Origin: Cynocephalus volans
Taxonomy: Eukaryota; Chordata; Mammalia; Dermoptera; Cynocephalidae
NCBI RefSeq assembly: GCF_027409185.1
Contig: NC_084469.1
Span: 103,975,835 to 104,039,834 of the forward strand
Length of the DNA: 64,000 nucleotides
Direction: 5' to 3'
The notes below the pieces were generated by a model, which worked only from the letters and a program-made list of their open reading frames with translations, ran no database searches and was not told the origin of the DNA. The translations under genes were made by a program, and so were the position numbers. How positions within the stretch are numbered: the first letter of the stretch is position 1; each line of letters opens with the position of its first letter. This document shows, in pieces, positions 53,294 to 64,000 of the stretch.

Positions 53294-55030
53294 TGTAGAG
53301 AATGCATAAAGCAAATGTACTTCACAGGGCCTGGTTTTCCAAAGCCTTGCAGTTTCAAATATTGACCTTGCAAAGGACAGGAAATTTTCCCCAGGCTATA
53401 TACTCTCTGTTGTAAGGTAAAGAATTGTAACACAGCTAGGTTGCTGGCTCAAAGGCAGACAGATTACTGGTTGATACGTAAAGATACTGGGAAACTGCTG
53501 TAAGAAGAGAATGTTTGCTAAAATCAAGCTTTTGTTAATGGATCGGCTTAATTGCATGTTACCAGCTTCTATTGTTAAACTTGTTAAACTGTACTTGGCA
53601 AAAATCCCACCTATGTTCTCTTCCTATAACTTCATGGTCTGGAGAATAAATGCAGGAAGAGAACCCCAATTCGTGGTTAATTCCCCAAATGGAAGGAATG
53701 CCTCACTCGAGGGTTTGAGGAGATTAACCCCTTTTGGGGGCTTCTCACTGCTCAGAAGAGATGGGCTTTTAGTAATCTTTGGTGGCTCCATCACCCAGGG
53801 GAAAAGGGGTGACAAATCTGTGGGAGGCAAAGCAACAGAGAGTTCCACCTCCTTCCACATGATTGCTTTGCAGGTAGAGAAATGGTTTTAAAGCCACAGC
53901 TCCTGTAAATGAAACTGACAGGGAAACACGCCAAGGGGTTATGCCACAGTTTCCCTACAAGAAACACTTGAGGCATACTCTTTGCTCACTGCAAACTCAG
54001 CCCAAGCCACTGAGGTCACAGCTCTTACTAGAGCTTGCACATAGACAAAGGGGGAAACTGCCACTGTTGACACGGACTCTAGCTACATTTCTGCAATCTG
54101 TCATTCAGTTGGCACAGTTTGGACATCCTGAGGATTTTTAACCAGTGCTGGTACTCCTATTGCCAATGGACATATAATTGCTGCCCTGTTACAGGTTATT
54201 CACCTCCCTACTAAAATTGTTATTGTTCACTGTCCAGTCCACACCAAAGAGACTGATATTCTACCTGTAAGAAGTAATAGAGCTAACGATGGTTGCTAAA
54301 TACAAAGCTAAATAGGGACCCCCTTCTCCTTTCTCCACCAAGTTTACAAAGCTTGATGGAGAAGCTTTGTCCCTGACTGGTACTATTAATTATCAGGCAA
54401 ATGTCCCACAATCTGAAGAAGACCGAAGGACATGAACGCATACCAAAGTATCAACCAACAGATTATACACTGGACCTGGGATTGCAGGTTCCACTCTGAA
54501 CTTGTCTGGCAACAACATTGTTCATTTTATCTTATGTGGTGGCAAGGTATATAATGGGTACCCATCTAAATGGTGAGGACGGTGTGGACTTGCATACCTG
54601 TCTGTCACAAGATACTCTACCTTAAACCAGCCAAATTACAAACTTGGGCTCTCATCCGTAATGTCACATGAATGTATCAGATGAGACGTCATAGAGAACT
54701 TATTTGTGCATCACTACTCCAAGTTCTTTTCATTGATGAAGACCTTATTCTCAAGTTTTGGAACTTATGATTTTGAAAAGGCAATCCTAAATCTCACCAT
54801 GGTAATAGAACAAGAGTTTGATACCACTATGGGAATGTTGAAAGCACTCCAACCACAAGTTCATAGTTCAGCCTTCATTGTACCTGAAATCATTGTACCC
54901 TGAATACACTCACGGCCCAGCAAAAAGGAGAGTGTGCAATCATTGTTGGAAATTACTGCTTCTACATGAATCAGCCTGGATAAATTGTGTCTAATTTATA
55001 CCTTTTAAAATAGAAGGTGAATACTTTCCA
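53294..55030 (+). mobile_element. Degraded class I ERV: LTR, RNase H and env fragments
   Basis: 53294 to about 53870 looks like an LTR: TGTAGAGAATGC start, TCTTCCTATAAC, GGAGAATAAATGC. About 53960-54300 carries RNase H signatures of pol in sense orientation (a TDS-like metal-site region and an HC..H region), with stops. From about 54330 to 55010 there are envelope fragments: a surface-subunit end with a W-G-C type motif, then a transmembrane-subunit stretch with a decayed CX6CC-like site. Gag, protease, reverse transcriptase, integrase and most of the surface subunit are absent, and stops and frameshifts break every part. No functional product is possible. Assignment is by motif order only. 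Confidence 0.65.
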
Positions 55031-55830
55031 TCAGGGGAAGGAGGCACAACTGTTTTATTGGAATGAGCTATTACCAAGATTGGAAGAATGGTTTAAGAGG
55101 ATATGAGGACATAAGCTTAAATTTGTTCTTTTCTGAACTACACTGCTGCACTTGGAAAGCCATTTCACCAGAGGGTAAAACTTGGGCCTCAATCTGACCT
55201 CCCGCTTGACCTTGAGACTTGTGAGTGAGGACAGCAGAGGTGAGACGAGAAGGGAGAAAAGCAAGACAGTAGAAAGAAGGGAAACCTGGCTTTGCCCCCA
55301 CTCAGCCAGCACATCCTACTACCTGCAGAACCTCTCCCCTGCTTGCACCGTCATGCACTGGGAAGAGACCACCCTGGTGGCCAGCCAGCCCTGAGCCACC
55401 ACCTCCAAGCCCCAGTGAAACAAGAGTTCCTATGGGGTTGGTGCAAGGAAGGACATGGAGGGTTGGGAGAAGGTGTCCGTGATCTGACGGGGGCCTTAAG
55501 TGGCTGGAGGAGTCCTGAATCTCAAGTCTGAGTTTGAGGACATGGGCCTTCTGGGTCTTGGGACATCTGCCAGACATGCAAAAAGGCCTGAAAGGTCTGG
55601 GGTGGTGTCCAGTGTCCCAGTTCAGGATTAGAGGGTCTAAAGATGGCATCCAGGTCCCAGGGAATCATTTGTGGATCTGGGGATGGTTTCCAAGACCATA
55701 GGGTGGGATTTGATGACCCAGGTGTGGGTGCAGGACCCACAAAGGAATTTGATGCACTCACTCTGGGAGTGTCATTTACGGACCCAAGGAGGGATTTGGG
55801 GGTCAAGGCCTTTGTAAAAGCCTGAAAGAA
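55031..55830. other. Unrecognised GC-moderate stretch
   Basis: It has weakly repetitive phrases (GGGATTTG, GATCTGGGGATGG, GGGATTTGGGGG) and overlapping short open frames on both strands. I recognise no domain, splice structure or known repeat. It may be decayed ERV or LTR sequence. Confidence 0.25.
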
Positions 55831-57200
55831 GCACCATGGTATGGTCAGATGCAGGAAGTGAACAAACCAAATTCAAAAGGCTACATATAATAATTCCGTT
55901 TATATGACTTCCCGAAAAACGCAAAGCCATAGGTACCAAAAACAGACCAGTGGTGCCAGGGTCTGGGCGTATGGGAGGCAGCACAATGGGGCATGAGTAA
56001 CTTTCTTCAAGTAATGGATATGTTCACTATTTTGATTGTGGTGATGGTTCACAGGGTATATACCTTAAATTTCATAGTTTAAATAGAAGCAGTAACACAT
56101 CTTTAATTATATCTCAACAAAGCTGGGAAGAAAGGAAAAAAAGGAAAGAAGAAACAAACATTGACCTGGCAATCATGAGCAAAATAAGAAATATAATACA
56201 CACTGCGATTGAAAATGTCAATGCAATTATTGTTCATGTGGACACCAGTTCCCTGATGAGCTTCAGTACAGCTGGAATAAACATCACAAGGAAGGTGTGG
56301 ATCATGATCACAGAGTGTGATTCCCACCAGTATTTTCCATAAGACATCCCTTTTTTTTTCATGTCAGAAATATTTTCTAAATTTAACCCTTCTAATACAC
56401 AGAAGCTATTGTCCTCTGAAATAATACCTTACATTTGCTTCTAATGATCTTTTTCTGAATCTGACTGAAGTTCAAGAGGGATGGCCACTGAATGCATTCC
56501 TGCTGTCTGGGCACCTTTTTAACGTGGTCATGTCGGACTCCAGTTAGGCTGTCCACAATGTCCTTCATCACATGTCCTCAAAGAAACGGAAACAGGGTGT
56601 GTGGGCAATGCTGAGAGTCTGACGTTTCTTCCCAAGCAGGTAATGATGTCTACTATTCTCTGTGACCCCAAGTCTGCCAGTTACTGCGCTATATGATCTC
56701 CACTGTGCCCTGCTGAAAAGCTTACAGAGCTCACGTGAAACAGACTGATGCTCTTTCTCCAGTGTCTAGAGGCAGTAAAAAGATTAGTGGTGGCCAGAGA
56801 TGCAGGGGGTGGGGGATAGAGAAGGGGAGGAGTAACAATAGCTGAAGCACAGAAAATTTTCAGGGCAGTGAAACTCTTATGTATAATGTTGTGATGGTGG
56901 ATACGTAACACATGCATTTGTCAAGGCCTATGGAACTGCACAACACAAAGAGTGAACCCTAATATAAAATATGGACTTTAGTTAATAATGTATTGGTTCA
57001 TAAATTTTCACTATCATCAAGTGTAATAAACTGGCTCATAATTGTAACAAATACACCGCCACACAGGCAAGATATTTAAAGTAAGAGAAACTATGAGCTG
57101 GGGAGAAGGGTATATGGGAGCTCTCTGAAGAACCTGCTCAACTTTTCTGTAAAACTAAAACTTCTCTAAAAAATAAAAACTATTAAATTTTAAAAAATCA
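55831..57200 (+). mobile_element. Two old L1M 3' tails with spacer
   Basis: 55840-56130 and 56740-57190 are both L1M-type 3' ends (for example AAGATTAGTGGTGGCCAGAG, TTCAGGGCAGTGAAACTCTT, ending AATAAAAACTATTAAATTTT). 56130-56740 between them is not recognised. Confidence 0.6.
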
Positions 57201-58001
57201 AATGAACTACCATTCCATAGGAGATTTATAACTATGGAAAAAAGAAACCTGACATACAATATAATACACAGGATGATATCAGTTGCATAAAAACATACAA
57301 AAATAAAATATACTGACGAAGGAATGCATACACAGGATATAAAACTATAAATACATTAGCTTATAATTCACAATACTGGCTCCATCTGGAGAGAGATTAA
57401 CTAATTTGGGCTTTAGGAATCATTTGAAGTGGAGTGCATGGTTATCATTACATGAACTTCCCCTTTAAAATGCCTCAGTTGACTATGCAATTGTTTTATG
57501 TGTTTTCTGTATAAGTAAAATTTTTAGCAAGTTACAGAATGCAAACTCAATACATAAATAAATCTAAGTATATTTTGAATTGCTACCAAAAAGCCTCTAA
57601 AAGTAAATTTTCAGAAACTAACAGCCATTAAAATTAATTTCTATTACAATTAATTTTATAAATTATATATTAATTAATTTTCCTAAAGTATGTCTACTGA
57701 AGGATATGAAATATTATAATGGAAAAATATACACTGAATGACATCAAAGTATAAAAAAAATGCAGAGATGACATATGTCCTTAGAAAGGAGACTGAACAT
57801 TGCCATGATGTAAGCTCTCACAAATAGATCTAATGTTTTATTAAATTCCATGACATTCACAACCAGGTTTGTTTTGTTTACTGTCAAACTGGGGGAACGG
57901 CAAGAATACTTCTAAAAACTAATAGAAGACAGATAATCAATAATTTCCCATCATCATCTGGAAAAATATATTGGCAAGCCCTATAAATAAAAAAGAATTA
58001 A
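57201..58001 (+). other. AT-rich, probably old L1M
   Basis: It resembles L1M 3' tails (TGATATCAGTTGCATAAAAA). From about 57640 it weakly resembles 50960-51150. No gene is seen. Confidence 0.35.
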
Positions 58002-58170
58002 GGGCCAGCCCATGGCTCACTTGGGAGAGTGTAGTGCTGATAACACCAAGGCCATGGGTTCAGATCCCCATATAGGGATGGCCGGTTAGCTCACTTGGGA
58101 GAGTGTGGTGCTGACAACACCAAGTCAAGGGTTAAAATCCCCTTACCGGTCATCTTAAAAAAAAAAAAAA
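58002..58170 (+). mobile_element. tRNA-Ile SINE, best-preserved dimer
   Basis: GGGCCAGCCCATGGCTCAC opens unit 1, ending GGTTCAGATCCCC and ATATAGGG. Unit 2 starts GATGGCCGGTTAGCTCAC and ends CCTTACCGGTCATCTT, then 14 A. This is the clearest view of the dimeric structure in the window. Confidence 0.92.
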
Positions 58171-59210
58171 GTATTAGTGTGCAGAGCATGTGAGCATGTT
58201 TAAAAGAAAGAAAGAAAACAGTAAACATACAAATAAATTAAATAAGAGAAAATGACTGGAAACTATTTCACAGAAGATGAAGAACCACAAAGGAAAAGTG
58301 GTCAACACCAGTAGTTATCAGTATAAAGTAATATATAATGATACAGAGACTCCGTTTAATGCTAGATGGACAAAAATACATTAATTTTTTTGCAAGTGTT
58401 GGTGGATCACAAGAATACACATATGAGGAAATTTCAAAAAGCTCATGAAAAAATAGAATTAAAAGATAATACAAATCTTTCCACAAACTTTTTGAAGTAC
58501 CCTCATATGTGCATGAAAGGCCAGACACTGGCTAATCCATATACTCTATGGGTATTCCCTAATAAATTTGAATTTATTCATCATCTACAATCCAGCAATT
58601 TTTCACACTGTGTAAAAAAATATATGATGCATTAGCACTTGGGAACAAAACCAAAAATGACACTGTCGACAAGATCAAAAAATGAACTTGAGATAACCCA
58701 AGTCTCATAAACAGTGGAATGGGTGAGTAAATTGGGTGACCCACAGCCTCAGACAGCAGCATGTGAGCAACAGATTGTTGCAAAGAAAACAGGGAAAAAT
58801 CTTTTCAGCATAATATTAATGACATATTAATGGTAATATTAATTTACTGAAAACCCAAAAGACGCAAAACTCAGCTTCATGATAAGCAGATGGTAGGTAA
58901 AATTATGAAGAATAACAAAAAGAATCAGGACTGTGGTCACTTCTGGGAATAGAAGGGGGTGAGATCAGACAGACACACCAGATCTACCCACAGCCTATTT
59001 ATTTACCTGGGTGATGAGTCCCATGGGTGTTTATGTTCTTATTATTTAAATGTACCATAAAACAAATAATTTATTTCAAAAATTCTCCTTGCTTTTTCAG
59101 AACTTATCACTCAATCTACTCAGGTTCCAACTGAGAATATAAAAATCTTTTACCTAAATCATGGAATAAAATTCTTAAATGCTTTGGAATTATATGGCAG
59201 CAAGGTTTTT
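58171..59210. other. L1M-like sequence with a palindromic MITE
   Basis: 58421-58508 is a palindromic MITE (ATATGAGG...CCTCATAT). 58620-58950 resembles 52080-52300. No gene is seen. Confidence 0.4.
58421..58508. repeat. Palindromic MITE with matching ends
   Basis: The ends ACATATGAGG and CCTCATATGT are exact inverted complements, and the arms TTTCAAAAAGCTCATGAAA and TTTCCACAAACTTTTTGAA pair with few mismatches. TA flanks fit a mariner-type element. Confidence 0.65.
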
Positions 59211-59330
59211 TATTTTTTAATTTTTTTTACTTTTTAATTTTATTTTTTGCAGCTGGCTGGAATGGAGATCAGAACTCATGACCTTGGTGTTATAAGGCTG
59301 TGTTCTAACCAACTGAGCTAACCAGCCAGC
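59211..59330 (-). mobile_element. tRNA-Ile SINE monomer
   Basis: The minus strand begins GCTGGCTGGTTAGCTCAGTT, close to tRNA-Ile, and ends in a long A/T-rich tail. Flanks GGCAGCAAGG and GGCAGCAAGA are the target duplication. Confidence 0.88.
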
Positions 59331-61030
59331 GGCAGCAAGATTTTTCCGAGAAAATAGATGGGAAGCAGCTCAAGTAAGCAGCCTGCTCCACCCACTCCCA
59401 GGCAGTGAGGGAAACTTCTGTAGACAGGAGATTTAATTCTGGGAGTTCCACACACCCTACTCTCCCCTCCTCATTGATAAAAATGCTTCCCCCTCCAGAG
59501 ATTCAATTCTCACCAATGACCAAACTCTCACCAGGAGTCAGTTTAAGGTTCTGACCTATGGTGTCTTTTCTTCCGACACCAAATGTACGGTATTTGACGA
59601 ATACCATATTTGAAGAAAAAACAAACTGTGTTTCCCTACTCTCTTAAAGTCACTCAACACAATACTTCTGACTCAGATGTGTGCAGGGTTTTACCCACAC
59701 AACAAGAAATTCTCTAGTAATCACTGACTACGTGTTCTACAATTTAACTCAGTTCTTCTTACACTGTCTACCTGGAGTTACTGATAGATCCCAAAGGTTA
59801 AGCAGAACAACAACCAATTCTCCAACACCCACTGGGTGTCCAACAGTTCATATCTGACACCACCCAGAATTATCACAGACTCCACAAGTTCAGGATGCCA
59901 CCTGCAAACCCCAGAAGCCACTCATACTTCTGACCGGTACTAACTGTCTATAAATCAGGATCTCCCACAAGCTCCACGTCAGGTTCAATAATTTGCCAAA
60001 ACTACTCAGACTCAGCAAAACACTTTACTTAAGTTTACCATTTTATTTTAAAGGATATAATGAAGGAACAGCCAAATGGGAGACATGTATAGAGCAAAGG
60101 AAGGGGCCCAGGGAGAAGGGTGCACAAACCTTCCCCTCTGAGGGCCCATCACCCGCCCAGCACATCAATGTGGAAACTGTTCAAATGTCTTTGGCCATTT
60201 GTACAGAACTCATTCTCCCACCTCTCCACTTCCACAGGTCAGTGAATGGGGCTTAAAGTTCCAACTTGAATTTATGTGTTTGGTCCTCCAGATGGACTGT
60301 CCCATCCTGAAGCTATCTAGGAGCCCAACCTTGAGTCATTCATTAGCAAACTCAGGTATGCTCTGAAGGGGCTTATTATAAACAACAAAAGATACTGCTA
60401 TGACTCAGCAAACACCAAGGGTTTCAGAACCTCTCATCAGAAACTGGGGACAAAGGCCAAATATATTTTTATTATGCGTTGATGATGGAAACAAACCACA
60501 TTTCTAAAATAAACCTTGCACTGAGATGAGTCTCATGATTTCAGTGTCCACCTCTTGTTCCACATGTAAAAATTGTATGTGGTTTAGACTGTGATTCAGT
60601 AACTAATTTATAACTTGCTGACCAAAAAAAAGGTAAAAAAAAAAAAAAAAAAAAGAATCGAAAATGCACTAAGAAATGCACATGGATATTTTCAGCTTTA
60701 TGATGTAACTTTTAATCAAAGATTGTAACTTCTGTATGTTTACCCACCAATACAAATGGGATAACTCCGGTATGAGGAGTCCTCTTCTCCTTTCCAAACT
60801 TTCCTATAAAATTTTCCAGACTGTAATAGGCTTCAGAGTACATTCCAACTCTGTTGGCTTGTGTTTCCTAGGTCAATCTTCACGTTTGGCTTCCAATATA
60901 AAATTTATAAAATTATTTTTTTATTTTATAAAATTCTTTATAAGATTATTTCTGCTTCAACAGCCTTGATTTCAGTCCCCAATATCAAACCATAATAAAC
61001 TCTCAAACTTATAAACTCATTCTCTAAAAA
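59331..61030 (-). repeat. Ancient LTR-like repeat and unassigned sequence
   Basis: About 59560-60540 is related to 4560-5220 (TAAATCAGGATCTCCCA, CATCCTGAAGCTATCTAGG). 60620-60655 is an A-run. 60700-61020 has TATA-like and AATAAA motifs but I cannot name it. Confidence 0.4.
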
Positions 61031-62429
61031 ATTTTCTTCTCAATATGGTGAACCAGAGGTGCCCAGGGTGCATTCCTTCTGCAGAAGATGACAGCTGGTC
61101 CACCACCACCACTACCACCACCACCACAGCTGCTGACACCACTGTCTGGTCCTAGGACCATCACCTGCCTTCCTGCAGAGAGGTTCATTACATTCCCCAC
61201 CACGGCTGCTGTCACAGCTGCCAGCAGCCATCCACACCACACATAACCCCAACACTGCCACCTCACCAGGTACCCTAGCTGTGCACAGGCCCCACCACCA
61301 CCACCCACTTGACTGCACTGACACAAGGAGGGTCACAAATGAAGCCACAAGAAAGAGGTGAGCAAGTGCAGACCCATGTTTCAGTGGTACAACCCACAGG
61401 GGAAATTATGCTGCCCCACAGTCATGCACCTGGTGGAGGGAGCTATGTGTGTAGCCCACCTGACTTCCTGGAGCCAGGAAGAGACACACAAAGATCCACT
61501 AGAGAATGCAGAAACTCAGGATAGTCAATTAGAGTACAGAAGGAAATTCACAGCCACCACCAACCCATTCCCAGTCAGGGGAAGCAAGGACCCAGGAGGA
61601 ACCTCTCCTTGCAGGAATGAGGAAAGAGAAACCCCAACCAGAGTCACCCATTCAATCTGCGGAGTTCCAGTATACCCCAGTGCACCCAGGGTGCCAACAA
61701 GCCCACCCAGGGTCACCTTCCCAGCCAAAGAGTGACAGGGCACCTATGCACTTCTTCCAAGAACTTGAGAGCTTGCCCACATCTTCAATGGCCTTGCACA
61801 GTGTCACTAACCTCAGCAAGGAACCACTAAGTGCTCCATCCTAGGCCACAGAGGTACACTCTAACATTGAACACAACCAAAGTAAACACAAGGAGACTAC
61901 ACCACTGCATCTACCTGGAACCAACAATAAAACACCCTACTCAATGGTCAATATAAAACACACCTACAGGAGAGAATCTGTCTCCTCAAAAGCCACTACA
62001 AAGTAATAGAAAAAGCAACTGCTCTACCAGATGACCAGACATCAATGTAGGAATATTAGAAATACAAAAAACAGGAAAATATGACATGACCAAAGGAACA
62101 AAATACTTCTAAGTATGAGAACTTACACAGCAGGAAACTCTTGAAATGACTGAAACGGAATTCCAAGCAACAATCTTTAGGAAACTCAATGAGATACAAG
62201 AAGACTCAGTTAGATGACACAACAAAATGAGAAAAACTATCCAGGATAGGAAGGAGGAAATTTACAAAGAAAGAAATACCTTTAAAAAGAATGTAGCAGA
62301 ACTCCTGGAACTTAAGGATTCATTCCACAAAATAAAAACACAACCAAGAGCTTAAGCAGCAGGCTAGAGCAAGCAGAAAAAAAGAATTTCTAATCTCAAA
62401 GACAGTCCTTTCAAAATAACCCAGGAGGA

Positions 62430-62556
62430 GGGGGATGGCTGGGTGGCTCAGCTGGTTAGAACTCAGCCTTGTAACGCCAAAGTCATGGGTTCAGATCCCC
62501 ATACCAGCCAGCAATCATATAAATAAAATAAAGTTCAAAGAAATAAAAAAAAAAAA
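62430..62556 (+). mobile_element. tRNA-Ile SINE monomer inside L1 ORF1
   Basis: It has GGTGGCTCAGCTGGTTAGAA and GGTTCAGATCCCC and an A-rich tail. The target duplication ACCCAGGAGGA is perfect at 62419-62429 and 62557-62567. Confidence 0.92.
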
Positions 62557-63024
62557 ACCCAGGAGGACAAATGGAAAGAAAAAAGAATTTTAAAAAATGA
62601 AGAAAATCTAGGAGAGCTAGCAGACAACATTAAGGGCACAAACATCCAAATCATGGGTGTTCCAGAAGGGGAGGAAAAAGGAAAAGACATTGAAAACCTA
62701 TTCAATGAAATAACAGTGGAAAACTTCCTAGGTATTAGGAGAGACATGGACCTTCAGATCCAAGAGGCTCAAAGATCACCAGACAGAAAGATACAATCCA
62801 AAAAGGTCCTCTCTAAGAAACATTGTAGTCAAACTGGCAAAACTCAAAGACAAAGAAAGACTCTTAAAAACAGCAAGAGAAAAGAGTCAAGTCACCTATA
62901 AGGGAGTCCCTATCAGACTAACAGATTTCCCAGCAAAAACCCTACAGGCCAGAAGAGAACAGGATAATATACTCAAAGTACTAAAAGAAAAAAACTGCCA
63001 GCCAAGAATACTATAGTCAGCAAG

Positions 63025-63434
63025 TATCACCAACCAATACCCCAAGGAGAGATGGTGGGAAATGAAGAGACACACTTTATGGGATCAGGAGGACCTTTCA
63101 GGCTGCTGATCTGTCAGGCATATTAGTTTATTTTAGGTTGCTTTTTATAAGCCAGTGAAAATAACAACTCGTACTGATTAAATCAGTTATGTCTGGTACC
63201 AAGCTATGTATAGAACATTTTCAGCTGCCACGGCACTTAAAGATTCATATCTAACTACTTATCAACAAAATAAGAACATAAATTTCTCATTTACAAAGCT
63301 TCCAGGGTCTTGGGTCCATCAAAGGTCAGACCTCAAGGGGAGGGATAAGGGAGAAGTAGGCAAAAGGGATGCCAGCCTTGCTGGCTTCCCTAGAATAGGA
63401 AGGACTTTGTCAGCTTGCTGTTCAGTACTCCACA
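63025..63434 (-). mobile_element. Solo LTR, 410 bp, inside L1 ORF1
   Basis: On the minus strand it begins TGTGGAGTACTGAACAGC; TTATAAAAAG and AATAAA follow in order. AGCAAG flanks it at 63019-63024 and 63435-63440. It is a sister of 37137-37541. Confidence 0.85.
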
Positions 63435-64000
63435 AGCAAGCATACTATACCCAGCAAGGCTATCCTTCAGAAATGAAGGAGGAATAGTTTTCCACAAAAA
63501 AAACTGGGAGTTCACCACCACATGGCCAAACCTATAAGAAATCCTCAAGGAAACACTGCATCTGAATGCAAAATACAACAATCACCACCATGAATACATG
63601 AAAAGAACAAAACTCACTGGTCGAACAGATATGCAAATAAGAAAGAGAAAGAAACTATACCTTACCACTGCAAAAAAACCCAACAACAAACACCAAAGAC
63701 AAAAAATAGAATGAAAAAGAACCAAAGATACTTAAAACAAGCAAGTGAAAATTAATAAAATGCCTGGCGTAAGACAATACATTTCAATAAAAGCCCTAAA
63801 TGTAAATGGATTGGATTCCTCACTCAAAAAACATAGGATGGCTGATTGGATTAGAAAGCTAGACCCAACTATATGCTGCATACAAGAAACCCACCTTGCA
63901 AACTAATAGTGAAGGGATGTAAAAAGATACACCACATGAATGGAAACCCAAAATAAATAAGCATAGCTATTTTTATATCAGATAAAACAGACTTTAAGCC

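Larger units (their letters stand above)
61031..64000 (+). mobile_element. Sense L1: 5' UTR, ORF1, start of ORF2
   Basis: 61031 to about 62040 is a 5' UTR with a CCA-rich tract (61098-61130). 62050-63640 holds a broken ORF1; its most readable part is near 62653-62900 (NLFNEITVENFLG). From about 63760 the endonuclease start of ORF2 appears (ALNVNGLDS, CCIQETHL) and continues past the window. It is interrupted by a SINE at 62430-62556 and an LTR at 63025-63434. The left boundary is approximate. Confidence 0.8.

Noticed and set aside
53511..53891. 126-codon plus-strand frame
   Set aside because: It lies across the LTR-like part of the ERV and matches no gag or other viral domain I could recognise.
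56130..56740. Possible exon of an unrelated host gene between two L1M tails
   Set aside because: There is no long open frame, consistent splice sites or recognisable protein sequence.

Overview
The window is mammalian nuclear DNA: a stretch of a tandem KRAB zinc-finger (KZFP) gene cluster embedded in dense retrotransposon debris. Three paralogous gene copies lie on the minus strand, 3' end to the left. Each has the classic exon set: a first exon that ends exactly at the ATG inside a CpG-rich promoter, a 127-bp KRAB-A exon, a 61-bp exon encoding a GKKWEEQNIEDQYKN-type linker, and one long C2H2 finger exon. This exon set and the spacer sequence are those of the KZFP family in the human 19p13.2 cluster (ZNF439/440/44/563/799-type); no exact orthologue is claimed.

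Layout. Copy 1 (1-10.25 kb) has an intact KRAB exon and promoter, but the start of its finger exon is frameshifted; the rest of that exon runs off the left edge. 11.5-15.3 kb is an orphan intron-1 duplicate without exons, carrying two LTRs. 15.3-22.6 kb is L1 and MaLR. Copy 2 (26.4-32.44 kb) has intact KRAB exons and a well-preserved promoter, but its finger exon is broken by an in-frame stop, a homopolymer frameshift, a 5-nt deletion and a SINE insertion. 33-44 kb is LTRs and L1, including a 5.3-kb antisense L1. Copy 3 (47.88-49.87 kb) is the only open one: KRAB-A, linker and 11 intact fingers plus two decayed ones. Its first exon is not in the window. 53-64 kb is an old ERV, L1M tails, SINEs and a sense L1 entering ORF2 at the right edge.

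Lineage. About fourteen SINEs have tRNA-Ile-like bodies in monomeric and dimeric form. This best fits the CYN SINEs described in colugos (Dermoptera). Horseshoe bats, which also carry tRNA SINEs, are the alternative I cannot exclude. MaLR (MST/MLT1) and L1 are placental-wide and agree with either.

How it fits together. KZFPs bind DNA through the finger array and recruit TRIM28 through KRAB, typically to silence retroelements. Here duplications of finger exon, intron and promoter made the copies; insertions absent from sister copies (a 559-bp solo LTR with a 4-bp target duplication, two LTRs in the orphan block, a SINE in a finger exon) give the order of events. The two promoters are far more alike than the introns beside them. 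I found no CRISPR array, functional tRNA or rRNA gene, or unrelated host gene. All comparisons were made by eye.
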